DNA from: Novosphingobium pentaromativorans US6-1
Lineage (GTDB): Bacteria; Pseudomonadota; Alphaproteobacteria; Sphingomonadales; Sphingomonadaceae
NCBI RefSeq assembly: GCF_000767465.1
Contig: NZ_CP009291.1
Location: forward strand, 2,956,501 to 3,020,500
Reading direction: 5' to 3'
Length of the DNA: 64,000 bases
In this document: piece after piece, positions 1 to 7,836 of the stretch
Layout of the letters: every line of letters begins with the position of its first letter
How positions within the stretch are numbered: the first letter of the stretch is position 1
Program-made: the position numbers and the translations under genes
The notes under the pieces: generated by a model
Databases searched by the model: none
Told to the model about the DNA's origin: nothing
Seen by the model: only the letters and a program-made list of their open reading frames with translations

Positions 1-827
1 CCGCCGGCTTCCGCGACCCAGTCGATGATCGCGATTTCGCCGGAGAGGCTTTCGGCCAGCGCCGTGCAGCTTTCGACCCAGTCACCGTCGTTGTAATAGG
101 TGATGCCGCCAAACTGGCGGATTTCGGCGCAGTGGATATGGCCGCAGACAACGCCGTCGAAGCCGCGGTTGATCGCCTCGCTCGCCACCGCTTCCTCGTA
201 GCTGCACACGTACTGGACCGCGTTCTTGACCTTCTTCTTCATGTAGGCGGAAAGCGACCAGTACGGCATCTTCAGGCGCCGGCGCACGGCGTTGAAGGCG
301 ATGTTGGCGCGCAGCAGCATGCCGTATGCCTTGTCGCCCAGGAAGGCGAGCCACTTGTGGTAGAGCACGACGCCGTCGAAGGCATCGCCGTGGGTCACCA
401 GCAGGCGGCGCCCGTCGAGCGTCTCGTGCACCGCTTCCAGCACCAGTTCGACGCCGCCGAAGGTCAGACCGGCATAGTCGCGCAGCATTTCGTCGTGGTT
501 GCCGGCAATGAAGACGACGCGGGTGCCCCGGTGCGCCATCTTGAGGATGCGGCGGATCACTTCATTGTGGGCATCGGGCCAGTACCAGCCTTTGCGCAGC
601 CGCCAGCCGTCGACGATGTCGCCGACCAGATAGAGCGTCTGGCATTCCACCGAACGCAGGAAGTCCACCAGCATCGCGGCATTGCAACCGCGCGTGCCCA
701 GGTGAACGTCGGAAATCCAGATGGTGCGATACTTGCGCTTGGGCCGAAAGCCCTTCGGGTCCGGCAAGTCGAGCCAGGCCGGAATCTTGCCGCTACGTTC
801 GAGAAGACTGTCGACATCGGTCCGCAT
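1..827 (-). CDS. lpxH: UDP-2,3-diacylglucosamine diphosphatase-like metallophosphoesterase, partial (C-terminus outside window)
   Basis: A calcineurin-like phosphoesterase reads leftward off the window edge; 275 codons are present. All family metal-binding blocks are visible in order: SDVHLG (residues 39-44), GDIVDGW (69-75), GNHDEM (109-114), THGD (145-148) and GHIH (229-232). The family removes UMP from UDP-2,3-diacylglucosamine to give lipid X in lipid A synthesis, acting at the inner face of the cytoplasmic membrane. The RWIS-like lead-in and the C-terminal YYNDGDW are typical of LpxH relatives. The ATG at 827 is the first in-frame start before the divergent intergenic region. Alphaproteobacteria often use LpxI for this step, so this could be a related UDP-sugar pyrophosphatase rather than the sole LpxH. 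Family is sure; exact substrate is inferred. Confidence 0.8.
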   Translation of the reverse strand, partial: MRTDVDSLLERSGKIPAWLDLPDPKGFRPKRKYRTIWISDVHLGTRGCNAAMLVDFLRSVECQTLYLVGDIVDGWRLRKGWYWPDAHNEVIRRILKMAHRGTRVVFIAGNHDEMLRDYAGLTFGGVELVLEAVHETLDGRRLLVTHGDAFDGVVLYHKWLAFLGDKAYGMLLRANIAFNAVRRRLKMPYWSLSAYMKKKVKNAVQYVCSYEEAVASEAINRGFDGVVCGHIHCAEIRQFGGITYYNDGDWVESCTALAESLSGEIAIIDWVAEAG

Positions 828-922
828 CAGAATGCTTCCCCCCGGTTGTTACCGATGTTTTTCTTCGCATTTTCCGGTTGCGCGGGCGTGACGGTTGCGG
901 GTCAGTTTAATGACAGCGCCAG

Positions 923-962
923 TTTTCACGCGCTTGTCATCGATATGTCACCCGTTCGTCAC
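923..962. promoter_or_regulatory. Four tandem Pho-box-like heptamers at 11-bp period
   Basis: Heptamers TTTTCAC (923-929), TTGTCAT (934-940), ATGTCAC (945-951) and TCGTCAC (956-962) are separated by exactly 4 bp each. This is the layout of PhoB/OmpR-family operators (two or more CTGTCAY heptamers per 11 bp). The array lies between the divergent lpxH-like gene and the response regulator at 1007, 44 bp before its ATG. Autoregulation by the adjacent regulator is inference. Confidence 0.55.
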
Positions 963-1006
963 ACTAGAGCGCCACTAACCCCAACGTATTGACAAGGCAG
1001 GGGGCA

Positions 1007-1681
1007 ATGCGGCGCATCGACATTCTATTGGCAAGCGAACTGACCGGAGGGCTGGCGCCTTTCCGGCACGACGACATCGAGGTCGTCCTGCATCGCTGGA
1101 CCGATTTTGCCGAACTGCCGCTGATCGAAGGCGCGCTCTGGATCTTCATCGACTGGGTCCTGCCCGAGATGTCGGGTCTGGAACTGTGCCGGCGGCTGCG
1201 TGCCGATGCGATCACCTCGCACGCGCATGTCACAATCGTGCTTGAGGAAGACAACGTCGAGGACCGCAAGCGCGCGCTGCGCATGGGCGCGGACGACTAC
1301 ATGGTCGGCCCGCTCACCCGCAATGCGCTGCTCGACCGGGTTCTGGGCGCGAGCCTGAGCGAACAGGACAGCGCCGGGATCCGGGTGGTCGCGCAAGGGG
1401 ACCTGACCGTCGATCTTGCCGCATTCCAGGCCCGCTGGCAGGGCAAGCCGATCTCGCTGATGCCCAACGAACTGCGCCTGCTGCGTTACTTCATCGAGCA
1501 TCCCGGCCGTGTCTTCACCCGCACGCAGCTCATCGCCGCGCTCGGCAAGCAGGAACCGCCGGTGGACGAACGCACCGTCGATGTCTGGATCGGACGCCTG
1601 CGCCGGGCCCTCAAGGGCGTGGGCGCAGGCAATCCTTTGCGCACGGTGCGCTCGCTCGGCTACGTCTTCGATACGCTCTGA
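1007..1681 (+). CDS. PhoB/OmpR-family response regulator with atypical receiver domain
   Basis: This 224-residue protein has a receiver domain (about 1-115) and a C-terminal winged helix (about 128-224). The presumed phospho-acceptor Asp49 is present in FIDWVLPEMSG. However, the N-terminal acidic pair is absent (the strand reads DILLASE), the switch Thr/Ser is replaced (TIVLEE, 77-81), and the conserved Lys before the K-P motif is Gly101 (MVGPLT). Normal Mg2+-dependent phosphorylation is therefore doubtful. The recognition helix RTVDVWIGRLRRAL (189-202) closely resembles that of PhoB. No histidine kinase gene is adjacent. The ATG at 1007 is chosen over a TTG at 989 because a purine-rich AGGCAGGGGG stretch precedes it. 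Targets are unknown; the tandem repeats just upstream make autoregulation plausible. Confidence 0.8.
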   Translation: MRRIDILLASELTGGLAPFRHDDIEVVLHRWTDFAELPLIEGALWIFIDWVLPEMSGLELCRRLRADAITSHAHVTIVLEEDNVEDRKRALRMGADDYMVGPLTRNALLDRVLGASLSEQDSAGIRVVAQGDLTVDLAAFQARWQGKPISLMPNELRLLRYFIEHPGRVFTRTQLIAALGKQEPPVDERTVDVWIGRLRRALKGVGAGNPLRTVRSLGYVFDTL

Positions 1682-1684
1682 GGC

Positions 1685-2260
1685 TCAGCCGAGCCAGCCC
1701 GCCGTCTGCGCCAGCAGCCACAGGCCGATCACCAGGAACAGCAGCGCGGCCGCCATGCGCACGACATTGAGCGGTACCCGCTTGATGATCTCGTGCCCCA
1801 GGAACACCGCCGGCACGTTGGCTATCATCATGCCGATGGTGGTCCCGCTCATGACCGGCAGGACGCTCTGGAAGCGGGCGCCCAACGCGATCGTGGCGAG
1901 CTGCGTCTTGTCGCCCATCTCGACGATGAAGAAGGCTATCGCGGTGGCCACGAAAGGGCCGAAGCGGCTGGGCCTGGCTTCCTCGTCCTCGTCGAACGTG
2001 TCGGGGATCAGCGTCCAGGCCGCCATCAGGATGAAGCTGGCGGCCACCAGGTAGCGAAACCACAGGCCGTCGAGGAACGCGGCAGCCTGTTCGCCGACCA
2101 GCGCGGCCAGGAAGTGGTTGGCCAGCGTTGCAACGAAGATACCGGCAACGATGGGCCAGGGACGCTTGAACCGGGTGGCCAGGACGATCGCGAGCAACTG
2201 CGTCTTGTCGCCGATCTCGGCGAGGGCGACGACGGCTGTCGATGTGAGCAGGGCTTCCAA
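1685..2260 (-). CDS. GDT1/TMEM165 (UPF0016) family cation exporter, probably Mn2+
   Basis: A 191-residue membrane protein with two copies of the family signature E-x-G-D-K-T: EIGDKTQ (15-21) and EMGDKTQ (114-120), each beginning a three-helix repeat. An acidic linker DTFDEDEEA (87-95) lies between the halves. The family exports Mn2+ or Ca2+ through the inner membrane, and the riboswitch upstream points to Mn2+. I place the start at TTG 2260 because GGAG lies at 2267-2270 and the first signature then falls where family members have it. The open frame extends to 2428, but that part overlaps the riboswitch and its hairpin and is probably untranslated. It converges with the response regulator, whose stop is 3 bp away. 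Confidence 0.85.
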   Translation of the reverse strand: MEALLTSTAVVALAEIGDKTQLLAIVLATRFKRPWPIVAGIFVATLANHFLAALVGEQAAAFLDGLWFRYLVAASFILMAAWTLIPDTFDEDEEARPSRFGPFVATAIAFFIVEMGDKTQLATIALGARFQSVLPVMSGTTIGMMIANVPAVFLGHEIIKRVPLNVVRMAAALLFLVIGLWLLAQTAGWLG

Positions 2261-2271
2261 GGTATTCTCCG

Positions 2272-2317
2272 GGCCGGGCGACAGACAAGACAATAGCGTG
2301 GCAGAACCCGCCCGGCC
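2272..2317 (-). promoter_or_regulatory. Candidate expression-platform hairpin of the Mn2+ riboswitch
   Basis: On the minus strand GGCCGGGCG (2317-2309) pairs perfectly with CGCCCGGCC (2280-2272). The second arm abuts the ribosome binding site GGAG at 2270-2267, so folding could block initiation at TTG 2260. There is no U-run, which suggests translational rather than transcriptional control. The mechanism is inferred. Confidence 0.5.
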
Positions 2318-2371
2318 GAGCGGAGCTGCAACGCCATTGGTCTCGCCCGAACGGTTGCCCGTTCTCCTGTG

Positions 2372-2458
2372 CGCCATGGTCTCTCGACCAAGTATGTTGA
2401 CGACAGGGCACTGACGGTCCGCTTGCACAGACGCCAGCTGGCTACTCCCCAGATGACG
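2372..2458 (-). ncRNA. yybP-ykoY Mn2+ riboswitch aptamer
   Basis: Read on the minus strand, the segment has the two invariant blocks of this class: GGGGAGTAGCC (2450-2440) and GTCAACATACT (2401-2391) followed by GAGACCATGG (2383-2374). The closing helix P1 can form between CGTCAT (2458-2453) and ATGGCG (2377-2372). It lies 112 bases upstream of a GDT1-family gene, a typical target. The class binds Mn2+ and raises expression of exporters when Mn2+ is high. Confidence 0.9.
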
Positions 2459-2499
2459 GGGTGCGTCTAACCGCTCGCCGACCGCTTTGCAAGGCGCAG

Positions 2500-2534
2500 A
2501 AAAAGGGGCCCGATCGCATGAGCGACCGGGCCCC
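2500..2534 (-). terminator. Intrinsic terminator of the TonB receptor operon
   Basis: On the minus strand GGGGCCCGGTCGC and GCGATCGGGCCCC pair around a four-base loop and are followed by TTTTT (2504-2500). It lies 54 bp after the TonB receptor stop and just before the riboswitch of the next gene. Confidence 0.85.
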
Positions 2535-2588
2535 GAGGTTGCCGTAGGAAGGGCAGGGACCTTCCCAGTGAGGATCAGGATCCTCGGG

Positions 2589-5288
2589 TCAGAACTTGAA
2601 CGAGGCCGAAGCCGAGAAGGTACGGCCCACCTTGTAGGTGTTGTAGTCCACCCGGCCGTCGACGAAGGACTGGTATTCCTCGTGCTTCCGGCCGGTCAGG
2701 TTGCGGCCTTCGAGCTTCAGCTCGACTTCCTTGCCGCCGACCATGAAGCCCTGGCGAAGGACCACGTCGATGGTCAGGCCCGGATATTCGAAGATGTCCG
2801 GCTGGCCCGAGTTCGCAAGGCCGCGGCTGACCGCGCGCTTGCTGGCGTAGTTGAACAGGATCGTCTGCTGCGAAAGGCTGTCGGTGTCTTCCAGGCCGAT
2901 CTGCAGGTTGGCGATGTGTTCGGACTGGCCGGTCAGCGGGGCGCCGTCGACGAAGTAGTCGGTGGCGAGCGACGTGCCGGTGCCGGCGCCGTAGATGCGT
3001 ACGACGTCGCTGTCGCTGACCTTCAGCTTGGACTTCGTGTAAGTGTAGTTGCCCATGAGCATCAGCCTGCGCGTTTCGAAGAACTTGCCGCCCAGGCTAT
3101 CCAGGTAGAAGTACTTCTGCAGCTCCAGCTCGGCGCCGTAAAGATCGGCGGTCGGCGCGTTGGCGTAGGACGTGATGAAGGTTTCCGAACCGGTCAGGAA
3201 GGATTCGATCGGCTTGTCGATCTTCTTGTAGAAGGCGCCCACCGACATGCGCTGGTCGCGATCGAAGTACCATTCGTAACGGCCTTCGATGTTGGTCAGC
3301 TTGCTGTCCTCGAGGAACGGGTTGCCCTGATAGGTGCGGTTCGTGTCGGGGTCGAAGTACGGTTGGTACAGCAGTTCGCGGAACTGCGGGCGGGCAATCG
3401 TCTTCGAACCGTTGAGGCGCACCTGCATGCTCGGATTGATCTCGTAGGTGAGCGTCAGGGCCGGCAGGAAGTACTCGTTCTTGAGATCAGTGGCCTTGCT
3501 CGGATCGGCTCCGATCGGGCGCAGGATGGTCGATTCCTTGGCATATTCCCAGCGCACACCCAGATCGAAGGAGAGCTGGTCGGTCAGGGCGCCTTCGAGC
3601 TTGCCGTAGAAGGCGTGGTTGAGCAGGCGGGAATCGAACTGGGCGGTGCTGGCTTCGGGCTCGCGCAGCTCCAGGCCATAGTTCACGCCGAAGTCCTGCA
3701 GGTACCAGGTGCCCGGCTGCAGCAGGACGTCGAGGCGAAGCAGGCCGAAGTTGGAGATCTGCGTCTGGTCGCCGTTCGCGTAGATCGCGAAGGAACGCCG
3801 CGTGTTGGTGCGCGAATTGATCTGGTAGGCATAGCCGACGCTGCCGGTCCAGCCGGGGCTGAAGGTATGCGAAAGATCGACGCCGGCGGACCAGACGTCT
3901 TCGTTCAGGCGCGAGAAGGTGATCGTCGTCGGGTCCTGGTTGCCATTGCCCAGGCGGTTGACGAAGTACTGCCCGTAGTTGTCGCTATCGACGTTGGTGC
4001 GCAGGTATTCGGCCTCGATCTCGAAGGGCGCGAGGCGCTTGGAGTTCGCGTAGCCGGCGCGCACGTCGATCGAGGTGTCGTCTGCCGGCTTGAACTCGCC
4101 GACGAACTGGGTGTCGATCAGCTGACGTTCGTACCAGGCCGTCGTCTGGTTCATGTAGTCGGCCTGGATGTTGTTCTCGCGCTTGCCCAGGCTCAGGCTG
4201 GTGTGCTTGACCGTGTCGTGGATGTAGACGTTGGTCCAGCGGATCTTGTTCTCACCCCATTCGAGGCCAAGACCGAACAGGCCGTTGCCGACGATGCGAT
4301 TGTCGGTGTTGACTGCGTTGAAGTTCTCGAACAGCTGGCTCGGTTCTGCCGTGGTGCCCTGCGCGCGCTGACGGATGATGTCCTTGGTCTGCGTCGTGTT
4401 CGAGTAGCTGGCGGCGGCGATCACGCCAAGCGTGGCGTCGCCGAGTTCGATCGCGGTGCCGCCGGTTATCCCGCCCGAGAAGTTCGGCTGGGTCTTGGTG
4501 TCCTTCTGGATGACGGCATTGCGGCCGTTGACCAGAATTCCGCCAAGCTGCTGGGCGAGGTCACCGGTGGGATCGATGACGGTGTTGCTGTTGAAATAGC
4601 TCTGCAGCGACTTGGGAATGGAACGGTTGCCGTTGTCCCAGCCCGTCCAGTCGGTCTTGCTGCCATAGTAGCTGTAGCTGAGCTTGTTGGTGGTCTCGGT
4701 ATCCCAGCCGAGGCCGCCGCTGACCGTGAGGAAGGTCTCGGTCGGGATGGCCTTGGTGGTGAGGTTGATGACACCGCCGCCGAACTCGCCGGGGAAATTG
4801 ACCGAATAGCTCTTCTGGACGAGCGACGAGGCCACGATGCTGGTCGGGAACAGGTCCAGCGGCACGACGCGCTTGAGCGGTTCGGGGCTGGGCAGCGGCG
4901 AGCCGTTGAGCAGGGCGAGCGAATAACGGTCGCCAAGGCCGCGCACGTAGACGTAGCCGTTGCCGACGACGCTGAGGCCGGTCACGCGGCCAAGGGCGCC
5001 GGCGATGTCGCCTTCACCGGTGCGTGCGATTTCCTGGGTGGAGAGCACCGAAATGACCTGCGGGGCGATGCGCTGGATGTTGCGATCGCGTTGGCCGGTG
5101 ACGATGATCGCGCCGCCGGGCAGCGATACGTCCGGCGCGTCTTCCTCCTGGGTGGAAGTGTCTGCCTGATCGTTCGATGCGCTGTTGGCGTCATTGCTGG
5201 TCGTGGCACTTTCCTGAGCCGAAGCCATGGCAGGCGTCAGCATCGCGGTGGAAAGCAGCAGCAGCGAAACAAGCCGCGGCTTGGTCAT
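2589..5288 (-). CDS. TonB-dependent outer-membrane receptor
   Basis: This 899-residue protein starts with a Sec signal peptide ending in AMASAQ (about residue 25), then a low-complexity Asp/Thr-rich stretch. A plug domain follows (about 58-175), with IIVTGQR near its start, VRGLGDRYS and FPGEFGGGVINL. The remainder is a beta-barrel ending in the typical C-terminal aromatic, SFKF. Such receptors import a bound nutrient through the outer membrane using TonB-ExbBD energy. The ATG at 5288 is preceded by GGGGGA. It lies 89 bp downstream of the lipoprotein gene at 5378 in the same direction, so the pair probably works together, perhaps with the lipoprotein as a substrate-capturing partner. Upstream Pho-box-like repeats hint at phosphate-linked control. 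The ligand cannot be told from sequence. Confidence 0.92.
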   Translation of the reverse strand: MTKPRLVSLLLLSTAMLTPAMASAQESATTSNDANSASNDQADTSTQEEDAPDVSLPGGAIIVTGQRDRNIQRIAPQVISVLSTQEIARTGEGDIAGALGRVTGLSVVGNGYVYVRGLGDRYSLALLNGSPLPSPEPLKRVVPLDLFPTSIVASSLVQKSYSVNFPGEFGGGVINLTTKAIPTETFLTVSGGLGWDTETTNKLSYSYYGSKTDWTGWDNGNRSIPKSLQSYFNSNTVIDPTGDLAQQLGGILVNGRNAVIQKDTKTQPNFSGGITGGTAIELGDATLGVIAAASYSNTTQTKDIIRQRAQGTTAEPSQLFENFNAVNTDNRIVGNGLFGLGLEWGENKIRWTNVYIHDTVKHTSLSLGKRENNIQADYMNQTTAWYERQLIDTQFVGEFKPADDTSIDVRAGYANSKRLAPFEIEAEYLRTNVDSDNYGQYFVNRLGNGNQDPTTITFSRLNEDVWSAGVDLSHTFSPGWTGSVGYAYQINSRTNTRRSFAIYANGDQTQISNFGLLRLDVLLQPGTWYLQDFGVNYGLELREPEASTAQFDSRLLNHAFYGKLEGALTDQLSFDLGVRWEYAKESTILRPIGADPSKATDLKNEYFLPALTLTYEINPSMQVRLNGSKTIARPQFRELLYQPYFDPDTNRTYQGNPFLEDSKLTNIEGRYEWYFDRDQRMSVGAFYKKIDKPIESFLTGSETFITSYANAPTADLYGAELELQKYFYLDSLGGKFFETRRLMLMGNYTYTKSKLKVSDSDVVRIYGAGTGTSLATDYFVDGAPLTGQSEHIANLQIGLEDTDSLSQQTILFNYASKRAVSRGLANSGQPDIFEYPGLTIDVVLRQGFMVGGKEVELKLEGRNLTGRKHEEYQSFVDGRVDYNTYKVGRTFSASASFKF

Positions 5289-5323
5289 TTGATGTCCCCC
5301 TGGAACAAGTATTTATGCGAAGA

Positions 5324-5351
5324 GGGGGACGGCCGAATTCGGACCGCCCCC
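5324..5351. other. Intercistronic stem-loop between lipoprotein and TonB receptor genes
   Basis: A near-perfect palindrome, GGGGGACGGCCGAATTC followed by its pairing arm GGACCGCCCCC, lies between the two minus-strand genes. No T-run follows on the minus strand (CTCTTCGC), so it is not a standard terminator. It may set the ratio of the two products by partial termination or mRNA protection. Confidence 0.5.
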
Positions 5352-5377
5352 CTTGTCGTCAGTTATGGGCGGCCGGA

Positions 5378-6976
5378 TCAGGTGGTCGGCAGAGCCGTGC
5401 AGCTTTCACCCGAACCGAAGTTGGCGGTCGCGTTGTCGCAGGTCCAACCCTTGTACCAGGTGTCGCTCGAGTCCTTCACGGCGCCGATGTAGGTGACTGC
5501 ATCGAAGAAGCTCGAGAGCGTCTTGATGTCGGCGTAACCGGCCACGCCGGCTTCGTTGGTGCCGTTGACGAAGGTGCTCGAAAGCGTCGAGGTGAAGGCA
5601 TCGTCGTTCAGGTTGGTGCCCGAAGCGAACTGCGAAGCCGAGTAGCCCGAAGCGTTCGTGCCGCTGTCGATGTACTTGGTCGAACCGCAGGACATGACGG
5701 TCGAGTAGGCCTTCAGCGTCGCCGGGGTGGTGCCCGAGCCGTTCAGGCGCAGACACTCGTTGTTCGGTGTGTTGATGATGCCGTTGACCCAGGTGATGTC
5801 CGAGTTGCCGCGGATCAGTACCGAAGCCTGGTCGTTCGATTCGTTGTTCGAGCTCGAGCTGGGCTGGACGCCGGTGAAGTTGGCGATGACGGTCTTCTGA
5901 CGCGGGGTGTCGGTTTCGGCACCGTTCGAGTCGATTTCCATCAGCGCGTCGCCGCCGCCGTCACGCTGCAGCAGCATGACATACTGGAAGTAGCCTTCCA
6001 GGCCGGTGTCGAGGTCGAGGCTGTCATCGTCGGCGTTGACCGAGATGTAGTGCTTGAACTGGACCTTGCCGCCGAAGAATTCGGCACCGTCGTCCGAGCT
6101 GTTGACCGACTGGAAGTAGTCGAGCGTGGTGCCCGAGCCGACGCCTTCGGCGGTCAGCGACTGCAGTTCCTTGCCGTTGCTCAGGACATAGCCCGAGTAG
6201 CGGATCTGGACGTACTTCATGGTGCCGGCGTTGTAGGCGTTGTCCTGACCGCCGAAGACGGCCTTGTTGACCGCGCCTTCGGTGTCGCGCTCACAGGTCT
6301 TCGCGGCGGTCGAGCCGTAGTTGCAGTCGGTCACGATGCCGCGGCCGAGCAGCACGACGCCGCCCCACTGGCCCTGCGAGCTGTCGTCGTTGGTGCCGAC
6401 GACGTTCTGGCGGCTGGTGAAGATGATCGGCTGCGAGGCCGTGCCGACGGCATTGATCTTGTTGCCGCGGTTGACGGCGAGCCAGGCGGCTTCCGAACCG
6501 TTTTCACCGTAGATGATGACGCCCGGATCGATCGTCAGGGTGACGTCGGTGTCGGCGGTCAGCGAACGGCCGTTGCAGCTGGCAGTGGTGGTGGTGAAGG
6601 GCGAACCCGAAGTCGGGGCCGAGAAGCCGCCGTCGCAGCCGACGTCGACGCGGCCGTTCAGGCGATAGACGACGCCGGCGACCTTGGGCAGGCTCGAGCT
6701 GACGTCGACCAGGGCGGGAAGGGTGCACACGCGCCACGAACCTTCGGGGCCGGAGATCGTGCCGCTGTCGGTCAGGCCGCCGGTGGCGTTGAAGGTGGGG
6801 CAGCTGTCAGCCGCGACGACGGTGCCGGAACCCGAAGTCGGGGTCGGGGTCGGAGCGGGCGTCGGGTTGTTGATCGTGATGCCGCCAGCACCCGGCGACG
6901 AGATGTCGTCGGCGCCGCAACCGGCAAGAGCAAGTGCGCTGCAGCCAACCAGCAGCAGACCAGAAATTTTCTTCAC
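5378..6976 (-). CDS. Large lipoprotein with repeat-type beta fold, partner of the TonB receptor
   Basis: A 532-residue protein with a lipoprotein signal peptide and lipobox LALAGC (acylated Cys20), then a Pro/Thr linker (about 32-46) and a long Gly/Ser/Asn-rich body. The body contains motifs such as LTIDPGVIIYG and GQWGGVVLLGRG that look like a right-handed beta-helix or similar solenoid, plus acidic runs such as NADDDSLDLD that could bind Ca2+. Six or more cysteines outside the lipobox suggest disulfides, fitting a periplasmic or surface location. The start is GTG 6976 with GGGGGA upstream. It precedes the TonB receptor in an apparent two-gene operon. Similar lipoproteins are known beside TonB receptors in several phyla, but I do not know a demonstrated function. 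Confidence 0.75.
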   Translation of the reverse strand: MKKISGLLLVGCSALALAGCGADDISSPGAGGITINNPTPAPTPTPTSGSGTVVAADSCPTFNATGGLTDSGTISGPEGSWRVCTLPALVDVSSSLPKVAGVVYRLNGRVDVGCDGGFSAPTSGSPFTTTTASCNGRSLTADTDVTLTIDPGVIIYGENGSEAAWLAVNRGNKINAVGTASQPIIFTSRQNVVGTNDDSSQGQWGGVVLLGRGIVTDCNYGSTAAKTCERDTEGAVNKAVFGGQDNAYNAGTMKYVQIRYSGYVLSNGKELQSLTAEGVGSGTTLDYFQSVNSSDDGAEFFGGKVQFKHYISVNADDDSLDLDTGLEGYFQYVMLLQRDGGGDALMEIDSNGAETDTPRQKTVIANFTGVQPSSSSNNESNDQASVLIRGNSDITWVNGIINTPNNECLRLNGSGTTPATLKAYSTVMSCGSTKYIDSGTNASGYSASQFASGTNLNDDAFTSTLSSTFVNGTNEAGVAGYADIKTLSSFFDAVTYIGAVKDSSDTWYKGWTCDNATANFGSGESCTALPTT

Positions 6977-7050
6977 GTGAGTTCCCCCGTTTTTCAGGTC
7001 GGACGAAGCGGCGAATCCGCCTTCGTTGAGGGGGCGTTTAGGATGAGGGG

Positions 7051-7111
7051 GTGACAGTTTGTTGGCGATCCAATGACAGAAATATACATTTATGTGACGG
7101 TGATATGACGA
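7051..7111 (-). promoter_or_regulatory. Pho-box-like repeats and candidate promoter for the lipoprotein-TonB operon
   Basis: On the minus strand TCGTCAT and CCGTCAC (7111-7105 and 7100-7094) are 4 bp apart, i.e. 11-bp period, close to the Pho box. Seven bases further is TATATT (7086-7081), a plausible -10. Downstream lie CTGTCAT (7079-7073) and CTGTCAC (7057-7051), 22 bp apart with a degenerate heptamer between. The layout fits an activator site replacing a -35 element. Binding is inferred. Confidence 0.5.
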
Positions 7112-7173
7112 TTGTTCGATATCGGCCGGACTGAGGCTCGCGACTCGCCGTTGTCAGGGCGATTCACATCCAG

Positions 7174-7200
7174 ATTGCAGTTTTATGACAGTCCTGTCAT
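7174..7200. promoter_or_regulatory. Pho-box-like site and CTGTCAT inverted repeat
   Basis: On the minus strand CTGTCAT, four A, and CTGCAAT (7191-7174) match a Pho box at 12 of 14 heptamer positions. On the plus strand ATGACAG (7185-7191) and CTGTCAT (7194-7200) form an inverted repeat two bases apart. It lies 66 bp upstream of the plus-strand gene at 7266 and about 200 bp upstream of the divergent lipoprotein gene. Confidence 0.5.
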
Positions 7201-7265
7201 TTTCTTGAGGTCGCGGGTTTTTCAGCAGAAGATGCACTTATCGCAAGAATGATCGGGAGAGTTGC

Positions 7266-7640
7266 ATGTCGCTATCCATACTCGTCGCAAGTGTCCTCAT
7301 GGGGCAGTCGGCCTTTTCGCTGACGCTCGAAGTTCGTCCCCAGGACGAAGTCGATGTCGCCTACGAGGAGCTGGCGGCCGGGAAGAATGAAGAGGCCATC
7401 GCCAAGCTGCAGCGCATGGGCGCTGCGCAATCGAACGATCCTGCGGCCCTGATCAACCTGGGGTCCGCGTACGCCCGCGTCGGCATGGCCCAGCAGGCCA
7501 TGGTCAGCTACAAGGCCGCGGCGGCCAGCCCCGAGCGCTACGATCTCGAACTGGCCGATGGCTCCTGGATGGATTCGCGCTGGGCTGCCCGCACGGCCAT
7601 GAAGGGCATCGCCACCGGCCAGACCCTGGCGGTGCGCTGA
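7266..7640 (+). CDS. Small secreted TPR-like protein
   Basis: A 124-residue protein with a short hydrophobic N-terminus (about 1-20) that could be a signal peptide. A TPR-like helical pair follows: VDVAYEELAAGKNEEAIAKL and DPAALINLGSAYARVGMAQQAM (about 30-82). The tail MDSRWAARTAMKGI has no recognised domain. The ATG is preceded by GGGAGA. It is divergent from the lipoprotein-TonB operon and shares the intergenic region with its repeats. TPRs mediate protein contacts, so it may assist that uptake system, but this is inference from position. Confidence 0.65.
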   Translation: MSLSILVASVLMGQSAFSLTLEVRPQDEVDVAYEELAAGKNEEAIAKLQRMGAAQSNDPAALINLGSAYARVGMAQQAMVSYKAAAASPERYDLELADGSWMDSRWAARTAMKGIATGQTLAVR

Positions 7641-7836
7641 TCGCCTCCCAACCCTGATTTCAGGGCCGGGGCCGCGCCCCGGTCGACAACCGGCAATCGC
7701 ACGCTGGCCTTTCGGGTAACACTTTATAATAATGGTCGCCAGTATAGTGGGGCCGTCGGGGAGGGCCGGCGGCCTTTGCTACGTACCTGAAACAGTGACT
7801 GGCGATTGCAATATGACTGTCTCTTTAGCCGTCTCA

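Noticed and set aside
2487..5492. Long open frame on the plus strand across the TonB receptor
   Set aside because: It is antisense to a clear receptor gene. Its Val/Asp/Gly-rich composition is what a GC-rich gene gives when read on the other strand.
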